A stretch of 64,000 nucleotides of DNA from Pedobacter ghigonis. GTDB lineage: Bacteria; Bacteroidota; Bacteroidia; Sphingobacteriales; Sphingobacteriaceae. This document shows positions 24,994 to 34,436 of the stretch, in pieces. How positions within the stretch are numbered: position 1 is the stretch's first letter; each line of letters begins with the position of its first letter. The stretch spans positions 186,001 through 250,000 of the forward strand of contig NZ_CAESCM010000001.1 in the NCBI RefSeq assembly GCF_903166585.1, written 5' to 3'. The notes beneath the pieces are model-generated. The model did not search any database and was not told the origin of the DNA. It saw nothing but the letters and a program-made list of their open reading frames with translations. The position numbers and the translations under genes were made by a program.

Positions 24994-27392
24994 TGGAAAA
25001 GGAACAGAACCTGGAGGCAAAAGCGGTTAGCCAACAGATTGATTTTTACAAAATATTCAGAGTTTTCTGGAGTAGATGGTATTGGATTGCTGGTTGTATC
25101 GCAATAGCACTAATTATTGCGAAGATTAAAGTACTATACACTATCCCGGTTTATCAAACCTTCGCTTCCCTTAAGTTACAAGATAGTAATCCAAGTGCTA
25201 GTACGAGTATGCAGATGCCCACTCAGGTGTATAACTACACGGATAAAATACAGGCAGAGAGCTTTGTAATCAGGAGTAATGATGTGGTACTGAATGCCAT
25301 TAGTAACCTGGATTACAAAATATCCTATTATCTTAAAGGGAGGATCAGAACAACCGAGCTCTACCCTGCCATTCCTTTCCAAGTAGAGATTATTAAACAG
25401 GATTCGATGAATTTCAGCAAAGGCATCTACAATGTTGAAGCCGTTGACAAAAACACGTTTAAAATTGGAGATCCGAATAATGGCAAAGCAAAATTAACTA
25501 CCCACAGATATGGTGAGCTTTTAAATTTGGGTAATATGCAGTTCCGCATCAGGTCAGAAATTCCAAATGGCAATTATAGTTTTAAATTTAATACTAAAGA
25601 AGATTTTATTGGCCGTGCAATGGGAGTAAATGTCGCCGAAGCAGCCAGGTTTACAAATGTGATGAGCTTAAGTTTAACTGATGGCAACCCCGTATTTGCC
25701 GCCGATATGCTCAATGCCATTATGAAAGAATATGTTCGCTATGATCTTATTCAACGTCAGCGTTCAGCTAAACAAACAGTTGAGTTTATAGATAATCAAC
25801 TTGGATTCATCAATACCGAGGCCGGCAAATCGGGTAATAGTCTTGCCAATTATAAAACACAAAACAAAATCGTAGATATCAACTCAGCAAGCAGCATGAC
25901 TGTTGGAAAATTAGCTGACTTTGAAAAACAAAAAACCGAGCTAAACATTAAGCTACTGGGTATTAAACAACTGGAAGATCAGGTAAACAATAACCGTTCG
26001 AAAGTGGAAATCGGACTAGATTTAGAAGGAGAATTAAACGGAGGTTTGGGCACACTGGTTGCCCAGTTAAATACCCTACTTGCCAACAGGGAAATTAAAC
26101 TGAGTCAATTCACCTCTGATTCACAACCTGTTAAACAGGTAGAGCAACAGATTGCCAATGTAAAGATAGGCATCAAAAATAACATCCGGCTAATGCGCGA
26201 AAGGAATGAACAGACTTTAAAATATATCGATCAGCAGATTTCGGGCGTAAATAGAAGCATCAGTACCATTCCAGTTAAAGAGCAGAATTTCATTAAACTG
26301 AGTACTAATTTTGAAGTAAATAATAAGGTACGGTCTTATTTATCAGAAAAAAAATTAGAAGCAGAAATGAATGCTGCAGCTACAGTTGCTGGAGCTGCCA
26401 TTGTTAATCAAGCTTACCCGTCCTACTATTCAATTTCTGCAGATTCTAATAAAACTTATACGTTTTCATTTTTGGTTGGCTTGGGTGCAGGCATGGGCTT
26501 GATCTTATTGGTTCGTTTTCTAAATCCCTACATATACGATAAGGAAGCTGTTGAAGGATTAACCAAAACCCCCATCATTGGCGTAATCCGGAAATTCCCT
26601 GATTATATCGATCAAGATAACCGGCAAGCCTTATCAATTGCCAAGCCAAAATCAGTTTTTGCAGAATCAGTGCGTTCGGTACGTACTAATTTAAGCTTTT
26701 TAGCTAGCCATAAACAGAGTAAGGTAATTTGTATCACCTCCGAAATCTCTGGTGAAGGAAAATCATTTGTTACCATCAATCTTGCTGGTACCATGGCCTT
26801 GATTGAGAAAAAAGTAATTCTGATCGCAGCCGATTTACGCAGATCACGTTTACACAAAGCTTTTGGCGTCGACAATAAAAAAGGTTTAAGCTCCTTACTT
26901 TCAGGGCAACACCAACTTCAGGATGTCCTTGTTCATGATGAGGTACACCAAATGGACTTTATTCCTTCGGGGCCTGTCCCACCTAATCCTTCTGAACTGT
27001 TACATACGGAAACGATGCAAAACCTGTTGAGGGAGCTAGAAAAAAACTACGATTACGTGTTGGTTGATACTGCCCCGGTGGGCTTAGTTTCTGATGCCAT
27101 CCCCCTGATCAGAAATTCGGATGTTAACCTTTTTGTAATTAGGTCTGGTGTTTCCAAACAGCGCGCGGCCAATATACCTGAACGTTTATCCAGAGAGTAT
27201 GGATTGAACAATCTGGCGATCGTATTAAATGCTTTCGGCGATGATGCCCTATATTCCAATTACTATACCACCGATTACAGCCGTGGAGGTGGAAACAGTA
27301 CTTACTACTATTCAGACTACTCAGGATATTCCGGGTCAGGTTATTATGACGATGAGAACCGCAAATGGTGGATGTTTTGGAAAAAGAAATGA
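24993..27392 (+). CDS. Wzc-like chain-length regulator and tyrosine autokinase
   Basis: 799 residues: Wzz domain with a first helix (about 29-50), long periplasmic coiled-coil part to about 490, a second helix (about 490-510), then a cytoplasmic BY-kinase domain. Walker A reads SGEGKSF at about 585, Walker B VLVDTAP at about 690. The Walker A' segment is VILIAADLRR near 610: the first Asp of the usual DxD is Ala, a change also common in Bacteroidota homologues that carry Gly there. The C-terminus is a tyrosine cluster (about 12 Tyr within the last 55 residues) for autophosphorylation. It works with the Wza-like protein to span the envelope. Confidence 0.93.
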   Translation: MEKEQNLEAKAVSQQIDFYKIFRVFWSRWYWIAGCIAIALIIAKIKVLYTIPVYQTFASLKLQDSNPSASTSMQMPTQVYNYTDKIQAESFVIRSNDVVLNAISNLDYKISYYLKGRIRTTELYPAIPFQVEIIKQDSMNFSKGIYNVEAVDKNTFKIGDPNNGKAKLTTHRYGELLNLGNMQFRIRSEIPNGNYSFKFNTKEDFIGRAMGVNVAEAARFTNVMSLSLTDGNPVFAADMLNAIMKEYVRYDLIQRQRSAKQTVEFIDNQLGFINTEAGKSGNSLANYKTQNKIVDINSASSMTVGKLADFEKQKTELNIKLLGIKQLEDQVNNNRSKVEIGLDLEGELNGGLGTLVAQLNTLLANREIKLSQFTSDSQPVKQVEQQIANVKIGIKNNIRLMRERNEQTLKYIDQQISGVNRSISTIPVKEQNFIKLSTNFEVNNKVRSYLSEKKLEAEMNAAATVAGAAIVNQAYPSYYSISADSNKTYTFSFLVGLGAGMGLILLVRFLNPYIYDKEAVEGLTKTPIIGVIRKFPDYIDQDNRQALSIAKPKSVFAESVRSVRTNLSFLASHKQSKVICITSEISGEGKSFVTINLAGTMALIEKKVILIAADLRRSRLHKAFGVDNKKGLSSLLSGQHQLQDVLVHDEVHQMDFIPSGPVPPNPSELLHTETMQNLLRELEKNYDYVLVDTAPVGLVSDAIPLIRNSDVNLFVIRSGVSKQRAANIPERLSREYGLNNLAIVLNAFGDDALYSNYYTTDYSRGGGNSTYYYSDYSGYSGSGYYDDENRKWWMFWKKK

Positions 27393-27491
27393 GGTTAGTC
27401 AGTGAATTGTTTAAATTGGTCTAACTGTAAACATAAAAGCGAGATAGAAAAAGATGCGCGAGAGGTTTAATTTTCGGAATTGCTTAATTTA

Positions 27492-27995
27492 ATGATTGAT
27501 CAAAGTTACAGGTGGTATCCGGTTTATACCCGTTCGAGAGCAGAGAAAAAAGCTTATAATGAGCTAGAGAGAAAAGGTATACAGGCCTATCTTCCGCTAA
27601 GAAAAGCAATAAAGCAATGGAGCGACCGCAAAAAAATTGTGGAAGAGCCTTTGATTAAGTCTTATTTGTTTGTGTATATTTCGGGCAAGGAGTACGCTGA
27701 AGTTTTAATGACGAATGGGATAGCCAGGTTCATTTATTTTTCAGGCGATATTGCAACTATACCCGAACAGCAGATTACCGACCTCAAGCTTCTGCTGGCC
27801 ACTGACGCAGACCTTCAAGTGTTGGAGTTTGACATTAAACCTGGTGAACGCGTATTGATCAAAGCGGGACCATTTAAAGGTATTATGGCCGAACTGGTAT
27901 CGGTACAAAATAAACAGCGTATTATTTTACGCTTACAAAATATGGGTTATGCAATAGAGATTAACACCTCTTTTGCATTTATTGAACCTATTTAG
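27492..27995 (+). CDS. UpxY-like NusG-family antiterminator
   Basis: 167 residues from ATG 27,492 (an upstream TTG at 27,480 adds four). The NGN domain is at about 5-100 (WYPVYTRSRAEKKAYNELERK) and the KOW motif at about 120-150 (PGERVLIKAGPFKGI). NusG paralogues of this UpxY kind let RNA polymerase read through long capsule operons in Bacteroidota. Its position as the third gene, before about 36 kb of co-directed genes, fits that role. No UpxZ-like partner is visible. Confidence 0.9.
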   Translation: MIDQSYRWYPVYTRSRAEKKAYNELERKGIQAYLPLRKAIKQWSDRKKIVEEPLIKSYLFVYISGKEYAEVLMTNGIARFIYFSGDIATIPEQQITDLKLLLATDADLQVLEFDIKPGERVLIKAGPFKGIMAELVSVQNKQRIILRLQNMGYAIEINTSFAFIEPI

Positions 27996-28134
27996 AGTTC
28001 AACATCAATGCAGGGTAATTACTATTTGCTTGATGATCCAAAATAGATTATCAGTCTTTTTTTAAAAGAAAATGTGACTGAAAGGGCGAAGCTGTGCCCA
28101 GCCTATACCAAAAATAATTATTCTCCCTCACCCT

Positions 28135-29991
28135 ATGTGCCGCATTGCGGGAATTATCGATTTGAACAGACCTGTTGAAGAACTTCAACAAGAGGCGAAA
28201 GCCATGTGCAATTTAATGGCGCACGGTGGCCCGGATGGTGAGGGTTTTTATGCGGATGAGGAAAATGGACTGGTATTTGGGCATAGGCGACTAGCGCTGA
28301 TCGACCTCTCTCCTACCGGACAACAGCCAATGTTGTACCATAACAGGCATTTAGTCATCACCTTTAACGGTGAGATTTATAATTTTTTGGAACTGAAGAC
28401 TGAATTAGTTGAAGCTGGCTTTGAATTTGTTTCGCAGAGCGATACAGAAGTGATTCTGGCTGCTTACCAACATTGGGGAATAGCCAGCTTTAGTCGCTTG
28501 AATGGCATGTTCGCGTTTGCTTTGTACGATCAGCTGGAAGCTAAAACTTTTCTGGTACGTGATCCTTCGGGGATTAAACCACTTTACTACTACCATGAGC
28601 CAGGCAGACTGTTATTTTCATCGGAAGTAAAGGCTTTCAGTCAAACCGCTTTACCGTTAACAGAACTTCCTGAATGGAAAGTTTACTTTTTAGCTTTTGG
28701 CCACCTTCCTGAACCTTATACAACATTTGCTCAAGTAAAAATGCTACCTAAAGGCACTTATTTGACCTGGGATCATCAAGTTCAGCAAGCTGCCTTCACT
28801 TCTTATCACAGAACTGATTTAAAAGCATATGCTAAAGATCAAAAGCTTGCAGAAACCGCCCTCAATAAAACACTAAAAAATGCAGTAAACCGCCACCTGA
28901 TTTCGGATGCGCCAATTGGTGTTTTTTTAAGCGGCGGAATTGACTCAAGCCTGTTAACGCTGCTGGCAGCTGAAAGTCAGCAACCTGGCAAACATTTGAA
29001 AACCTTATCTATCAATTTTTCTGAACAGCAGTTTTCAGAACAAGTTTATCAGGATCAAATCGCAAGACAGGCGCAATGCGAGCATTCGGAGTATCTGATC
29101 GACAAGAATACCTTTGAAAAGCACTTGCCGGATGCATTAGCAGCAATGGATCAACCTACTACGGATGGAGTTAATTCCTGGTTTGTGAGCTATTTCGCCA
29201 AGCAAAAGGGCTTAAAAGCTGTTTTATCAGGTATAGGAGGCGATGAACTGTTTGGAGGTTACCCTTCTTTCAAAAGAATGAAAATGGTAAGGCTTTTATC
29301 TAAGCTTCCACGTTTTATTCTCAAAAAAGCAATTCATTTTAAACCAAGCTCATTAAAACGTATCTACTATCTCAGTTACAAAAATACTGCGGGTAAATAT
29401 CTGTTCTTGCGTGGAATATATTCCCCTTCCGAAATTGCATCGATATTAAATTTAGAAACCGGCCAGGTTGATAAGATACTTCAATCCATGTTGATATCTG
29501 CTCCTCCAGAATATTTAACCGTTGAGCAGGAAGCTGGTTGGCTGGAGTTCAACCTTTATCTGCAAAATCAGTTGCTGAAGGATATTGATGCGATGAGCAT
29601 GCAACATGGGATAGAAGTGCGTGTTCCCTTTCTGGATCAGGATTTAATTCAACTACTCGATTATACTTCATCTGTTATCAGATATCAACAATCAAAACCA
29701 AAGGGTTTTCTTATCGATGCATTTAAGGAAATCTTACCTGAAGCCATCTGGAAGAGAAAAAAAATGGGATTTACTTTCCCTTTTCAAACCTGGTTGCAGA
29801 CCAATGATTTTTTCTTGAAAGCCCTAAAAGCTGCAAGTCCTAAAGTAATCGACCTGAAAGCTGCGTTTTTGCGGGGAGAGCTACATTGGTCTAAAGCGCT
29901 TGCATTATATCAGTTGGAGTCTTGGGGAAATGATAAGTTAAAGAGCTGGACAGATCTCGATCAGGTACAAAATAGCAGTAAAAATGCTTAA
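28135..29991 (+). CDS. asnB: Glutamine-hydrolysing asparagine synthetase-like amidotransferase
   Basis: 618 residues. The N-terminal glutaminase uses Cys2 (MCRIAGI), with a class II amidotransferase domain to about 210; the C-terminal synthetase has the PP-loop LSGGIDSS at about 265-272. In polysaccharide loci such proteins are thought to amidate sugar acids or amino-acid substituents rather than make free asparagine. A 139-base gap precedes it; the next gene overlaps it by 8 bases, which ties it to the locus. Actual substrate is unknown. Confidence 0.92.
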   Translation: MCRIAGIIDLNRPVEELQQEAKAMCNLMAHGGPDGEGFYADEENGLVFGHRRLALIDLSPTGQQPMLYHNRHLVITFNGEIYNFLELKTELVEAGFEFVSQSDTEVILAAYQHWGIASFSRLNGMFAFALYDQLEAKTFLVRDPSGIKPLYYYHEPGRLLFSSEVKAFSQTALPLTELPEWKVYFLAFGHLPEPYTTFAQVKMLPKGTYLTWDHQVQQAAFTSYHRTDLKAYAKDQKLAETALNKTLKNAVNRHLISDAPIGVFLSGGIDSSLLTLLAAESQQPGKHLKTLSINFSEQQFSEQVYQDQIARQAQCEHSEYLIDKNTFEKHLPDALAAMDQPTTDGVNSWFVSYFAKQKGLKAVLSGIGGDELFGGYPSFKRMKMVRLLSKLPRFILKKAIHFKPSSLKRIYYLSYKNTAGKYLFLRGIYSPSEIASILNLETGQVDKILQSMLISAPPEYLTVEQEAGWLEFNLYLQNQLLKDIDAMSMQHGIEVRVPFLDQDLIQLLDYTSSVIRYQQSKPKGFLIDAFKEILPEAIWKRKKMGFTFPFQTWLQTNDFFLKALKAASPKVIDLKAAFLRGELHWSKALALYQLESWGNDKLKSWTDLDQVQNSSKNA

Positions 29992-31090
29992 AGATCAGCG
30001 AATCTTATTTTTATCCTTATATACTTTCGGGTTAACCGGTGGGATTGAAAAGGTATGCAGATCGTTGACCAAAGTATTACATGAATTAAAAAATAGTGGT
30101 TCGATTGGTCAGTACCACTGCCTGAGTATGTATGATGGAAATGCTGATAGGCAATATTCCGAGGTCGGACATTTTTCTGGTTTTAGCGGCAATCGTATGG
30201 GTTTTGGACGGAAAGCCATCCGCGAAGGCCTGAAAACAGACATTGTTATCCTTAGCCACATTAACCTCCTGATATTTGGCTGGCTGATTAAAAAGTTAAA
30301 GCCAAGAACAAGAATTATACTTTTTGCGCATGGCATTGAATTCTGGAAACCATTAAATAAATGGAAAAAGAGATTTTTACGACAAAAAACAGAAATCTGG
30401 GCGGTAAGTAAATACACTGCCGAAAGTATCCTGCAACAACATGATATTGCACCTGGTCAAATTAGTATTTTAAATAACTGTCTCGACCCATTTTTCCAAG
30501 TGCCTCAAAGTTTTAATAAACCTGTTGGGCTGCTGGAACGGTATGGTTTACATACTGATCAAAAAATATTATTTACATTAACCAGACTCTCCATTCAGGA
30601 ACAATATAAAGGCTATGACCAGGTATTGGCTGCACTAAAGTATTTACCAGATGAAGTTCACTACATACTCAGTGGGAAAGCAGATTTACCTGAACAAAAG
30701 CGAGTTGAGCACCTAATTGAGCAATACGGCTTACAGCACCGGGTTACTTTAACCGGATTTATTGCTGATACGGAAATTACCGATCACTATCTGCTGGCCG
30801 ATATTTTCGTGATGCCCAGTAAAGCAGAAGGTTTCGGGATCAGCTTTATTGAGGCCGCCGCATGTGGATGTACAGTTATTGCCGGCAACCAAGATGGCAG
30901 CAAAGATGCGCTGTTGAATGGTGAATTGGGTATCTTGATTGATCCAACTGACCAGGAGCAACTACATACAGCTATTTTGGAAGCATTGAAATTGCCCGCT
31001 TCACGAGTCTTACAACAACAGAAAACCCTAAATCGCTTTGCTTTCAGCAGTTACCTCCATAAAATGCAGGAATTATTATCTATTTCATGA
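29984..31090 (+). CDS. GT4-family glycosyltransferase
   Basis: 368 residues with two Rossmann domains (GT-B). The first domain opens with ILFLSLYTFGLTGGIEK, a glycine-rich acceptor loop; the donor-binding signature is EGFGISFIEAAACG (about 285-300), including the E-x7-E pattern. Overlaps asnB by 8 bases and the ABC permease gene by 4, so it is cotranscribed with the exporter. Sugar specificity cannot be read. Confidence 0.9.
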   Translation: MLKDQRILFLSLYTFGLTGGIEKVCRSLTKVLHELKNSGSIGQYHCLSMYDGNADRQYSEVGHFSGFSGNRMGFGRKAIREGLKTDIVILSHINLLIFGWLIKKLKPRTRIILFAHGIEFWKPLNKWKKRFLRQKTEIWAVSKYTAESILQQHDIAPGQISILNNCLDPFFQVPQSFNKPVGLLERYGLHTDQKILFTLTRLSIQEQYKGYDQVLAALKYLPDEVHYILSGKADLPEQKRVEHLIEQYGLQHRVTLTGFIADTEITDHYLLADIFVMPSKAEGFGISFIEAAACGCTVIAGNQDGSKDALLNGELGILIDPTDQEQLHTAILEALKLPASRVLQQQKTLNRFAFSSYLHKMQELLSIS

Positions 31091-31941
31091 ACGAGCACGA
31101 GCAGTACTGGACCATAGAAGCTAAAAGCTCCTTATTCGATCTTAAATTAAATGAGGTTTGGGCCTATCGGGATTTATTATGGTTACTGGTTCGCCGCGAT
31201 TTTGTTTCTTTTTATAAACAAACCATATTAGGGCCACTTTGGTTCTTCATCCAGCCTTTGTTTACGACCATCATTTTCACCTTTATATTCGGTAACCTGG
31301 CTGGTATTTCTACAGACGGTTTACCCAAGCCTTTGTTTTATATGGCTGGGATTACTGCCTGGAATTATTTTTCTGATTGTTTAACTAAAACCTCAACTGT
31401 CTTCAGGGATAATGCCGGGATTTTTGGAAAGGTTTATTTTCCCCGATTAATTATGCCTTTGAGTATTGTGGTGAGCAATTTGGTACGATTTGGTGTACAA
31501 ATGTTATTGTTCCTCATCCTGATGCTTTATTATTATGTAACAAATGCATCTTTTGAGGTTACCTGGGCTATTGGCCTTTTCCCCGTAGTCGTTTTAATGA
31601 TGGCCTTGCTGGGTTTAGGTGCGGGCATGATTATCTCCGCTATGACGACTAAATACCGTGATCTTACGTTTCTGGTTACCTTTGGCGTGCAGCTGCTGAT
31701 GTATGCAACAACGGTTATATACCCTTTGTCAGAGGCTTTAACTAAATATCCTGAATATGCATGGATTATTGAATACAACCCAATGACCCCTATCCTGGAA
31801 ACCTTTCGATATGGTTTTTTAGGTGAAGGCAGTTTTAGCTGGGGAGGTTTTGGTTACGCTGCAGTGGTTACCGTTGCCCTGCTCCTTTTTGGGATTGTGA
31901 TTTTTAACAAAGTGGAACGGGATTTTGTGGATACGGTGTAA
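31087..31941 (+). CDS. wzm: Wzm-like ABC-2 permease for polysaccharide export
   Basis: 284 residues with six hydrophobic segments, the ABC-2 permease fold. The N-terminal amphipathic part includes YRDLLWLLVRRDFVSFYKQ, and LGPLWFFIQPL is the conserved first-helix motif of O-antigen and teichoic acid exporters. It pairs with the ATPase at 33,138, with an acyltransferase gene between them. Together they would move a lipid-linked glycan across the inner membrane. Confidence 0.93.
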   Translation: MNEHEQYWTIEAKSSLFDLKLNEVWAYRDLLWLLVRRDFVSFYKQTILGPLWFFIQPLFTTIIFTFIFGNLAGISTDGLPKPLFYMAGITAWNYFSDCLTKTSTVFRDNAGIFGKVYFPRLIMPLSIVVSNLVRFGVQMLLFLILMLYYYVTNASFEVTWAIGLFPVVVLMMALLGLGAGMIISAMTTKYRDLTFLVTFGVQLLMYATTVIYPLSEALTKYPEYAWIIEYNPMTPILETFRYGFLGEGSFSWGGFGYAAVVTVALLLFGIVIFNKVERDFVDTV

Positions 31942-31988
31942 TTTTTAATTAAGTAACCAAAAACAATCTCTTTTAAACATTTTTAATA

Positions 31989-33128
31989 TTGCAAAAAGCC
32001 TTTCTCACATTTAACAAAAAAATTAAAACAGTTTATACACGACTCAATAGCAGCAATGTTGTTCCAGATTTTCTCAAAAAAGCATATTTCCCTTCTTTAG
32101 ATGGCTGGCGGGCCGTGGCAATTATATTAGTAGTTTTAGGACATAGCAAATTCACTGTATCAGACACTTCACTTTATTATAGAATTTGTAACATCTTTAT
32201 TTATGCAGATCTTGGTGTGAAATTATTTTTTGTTCTAAGTGGATTCCTGATTACTACGCTCTTAATGAAAGAAATGATTGCTAATCAGAAGATCAATTTC
32301 AAAATTTTCTTCATAAAAAGAGTTTTAAGAATTTTCCCTGTATTTTACCTTTATTTAATTGTAATTGCCATCTTAAACCACTTCTTAAATTTGGGATTGA
32401 TAAGTGACCACTTTTTAGGGCCATTGCTTTATATTAATAATTTTAGTTTTTTTCAACCTACCTGGTTAACTGGACATAGTTGGTCGTTGGCTGTTGAAGA
32501 ACAGTTTTATATTATCTGGCCATTCACCTTCGTTTTTTTTGGAAAAAATCTTTGGATATTTTGCTTAACTTTTATTTTGGTAGTTCCAATAATGAAAGTT
32601 ATTTGGTATTATTTCCCAGCTTATCATGAAATTTTGCTAGGACCATTTATTGACTCAGCTGATTCAATATTTTCAGGTGCGCTACTTGCAATACTTTCGT
32701 TCAAAGGCTTTTTTAACAGCAAGCAAAAAATCTGGACAATTAATGGCCTAACTGCTTGTTTAATATTGATAATTACTATGTCGATGTTTAGCATGCATAG
32801 TGGATACCTCCGCTTTATATTTTATGCCAATACTAATCTCATTTGCAACTTCTGCATATGTGTATTAATCATTAAAACATTGATAATAGAAAAGTCAAGG
32901 CTTTATTCAATTCTCAATCATCCTTTGATGCTCAAGCTTGGAATAATTTCATACAGCCTTTATATCTGGCAGCAACTCTTTATTATGCCAACCGGTTTTT
33001 ATAACAATCGCATAAGCATATTTGGGTTTCCTTTCAATATTATTGGAGCCGTTACGGCTGCTTTTATATCCTATTATTTTTTTGAAAGATATATGCTTAA
33101 ATTAAAAGTAAAATTGATAAATCAATAA
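31989..33128 (+). CDS. OafA/YrhL-type O-acyltransferase
   Basis: 379 residues, acyltransferase-3 family, about ten membrane helices. The TTG at 31,989 starts the frame. FPSLDGWRAVAIILVVLGH carries the catalytic-site His, and HSWSLAVEEQFYIIWP holds the second conserved motif. Such proteins O-acetylate sugars of surface polysaccharides in the membrane. It sits between the two exporter genes, which is unusual for position but not for function. Confidence 0.9.
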   Translation: MQKAFLTFNKKIKTVYTRLNSSNVVPDFLKKAYFPSLDGWRAVAIILVVLGHSKFTVSDTSLYYRICNIFIYADLGVKLFFVLSGFLITTLLMKEMIANQKINFKIFFIKRVLRIFPVFYLYLIVIAILNHFLNLGLISDHFLGPLLYINNFSFFQPTWLTGHSWSLAVEEQFYIIWPFTFVFFGKNLWIFCLTFILVVPIMKVIWYYFPAYHEILLGPFIDSADSIFSGALLAILSFKGFFNSKQKIWTINGLTACLILIITMSMFSMHSGYLRFIFYANTNLICNFCICVLIIKTLIIEKSRLYSILNHPLMLKLGIISYSLYIWQQLFIMPTGFYNNRISIFGFPFNIIGAVTAAFISYYFFERYMLKLKVKLINQ

Positions 33129-33137
33129 TCTAATGAG

Positions 33138-34436
33138 GTGCATAATATAGCCATCAAAGTAGAAAATCTTAGCAAAGCTTATCAGCTAGGTCAAATTGGT
33201 ACTGGCACAATTGGCCGGGATGTGGAACGATGGTACGCTAGGGTGCGTGGCAAAGAAGATCCATTTTTAACAATTGGCGAGGGTAATGATCAGTATACCA
33301 AAAGTGAGACCAACATTGTTTGGAGCCTGAAAGATATTAGTTTTGAAATTGAGCAGGGCAGTGCCGTGGGTATCATCGGCAGAAATGGTGCAGGTAAAAG
33401 TACCTTACTTAAAATATTGAGTAAAATTACCGCACCAACCACCGGTAGGATTTCAGGCAAAGGTAGAATAGCTAGTTTACTTGAAGTTGGCACTGGCTTC
33501 CATCCAGAGCTATCTGGCCGTGAAAATATCTTTCTTAATGGTACAATCCTGGGTATGCGTAAAAAAGAAATTCAGCGTAAATTGGCAGAAATCATTGATT
33601 TTGCTGGAATAGAACGCTATATAGACACCCCAGTTAAGCGGTATTCATCCGGCATGTATGTACGGTTAGCCTTTGCTGTAGCTGCACATCTCGAATCTGA
33701 AATCTTAATTGTAGATGAGGTTTTGGCTGTTGGAGATGCCGAGTTCCAAAAAAAATGCCTGGGAAAAATGGGAGAAGTTAGTAAAGGAGAGGGAAGAACG
33801 GTATTATTTGTAAGTCACAACATGGGGGCTATCAACCAATTATGTAATGATGTGCTTCTCTTGGAAAATGGGAAGATGACTTTTAATGGAAATGTAACGG
33901 AAGGGTTTAGCCAATATAATAAAAGTGTAAGGAACGAATTTAAAGATTCTTGCACCGTTAAAATAACCACAGAAATAGAACAGCTTGATGCTTTTATTAA
34001 AGAAGTTAGCATATTAAACAACGATTATACTAACCTGGCTACTGATGAATCTTTAGTTTTCAAATTCTTGGTAACTGCAAATAGAGAAATCCGCAACCAT
34101 AGGATTGGATTGATGATTAAGACTGCAGATAATAAATCTGTAGGATTGATGTTCAGTGAAAACATAATTAACCTTGATAAAGGAAAAACTTTAGCGCTCG
34201 AGTTACAGCTAAACAGCCATAATTTAGCCAATGGCATCTATCTTTTCGACTTTTCAATTGGTACAGGAAATGAAGACGAACCAATAAAAGATTGCCATGT
34301 CCTATCAGATGCACTAATCCTAGAGGTTACCAAAAAAACAGTACACGCTTCTAAAAGATCGACAAACTGGAACAGCATTAACTGGGGTTCAAATAATTTT
34401 TCAGATCATAAGATTAAAATTATTAAGCATGAATAG
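33138..34436 (+). CDS. wzt: Wzt-like ABC ATPase with C-terminal glycan-binding domain
   Basis: 432 residues from a GTG start. The N-terminal ATPase has Walker A IGRNGAGKSTLL at about 77-88, signature RYSSGMYVRLAFA near 172, and Walker B ILIVDEVLAVGD near 190. Residues about 265-425 form an extra domain of the Wzt_C type that in model systems recognises the finished, end-modified chain. The extra domain implies a terminal cap (for example methyl), in line with the many methyltransferase genes nearby. Overlaps the FkbM gene by 8 bases. Confidence 0.93.
   Translation: MHNIAIKVENLSKAYQLGQIGTGTIGRDVERWYARVRGKEDPFLTIGEGNDQYTKSETNIVWSLKDISFEIEQGSAVGIIGRNGAGKSTLLKILSKITAPTTGRISGKGRIASLLEVGTGFHPELSGRENIFLNGTILGMRKKEIQRKLAEIIDFAGIERYIDTPVKRYSSGMYVRLAFAVAAHLESEILIVDEVLAVGDAEFQKKCLGKMGEVSKGEGRTVLFVSHNMGAINQLCNDVLLLENGKMTFNGNVTEGFSQYNKSVRNEFKDSCTVKITTEIEQLDAFIKEVSILNNDYTNLATDESLVFKFLVTANREIRNHRIGLMIKTADNKSVGLMFSENIINLDKGKTLALELQLNSHNLANGIYLFDFSIGTGNEDEPIKDCHVLSDALILEVTKKTVHASKRSTNWNSINWGSNNFSDHKIKIIKHE

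Noticed and set aside
28050..28080. CAGTC/GACTG hairpin before the asnB-like gene as a terminator or attenuator
   Set aside because: Stem of only 5 bp with a long A/T-rich loop; not convincing.
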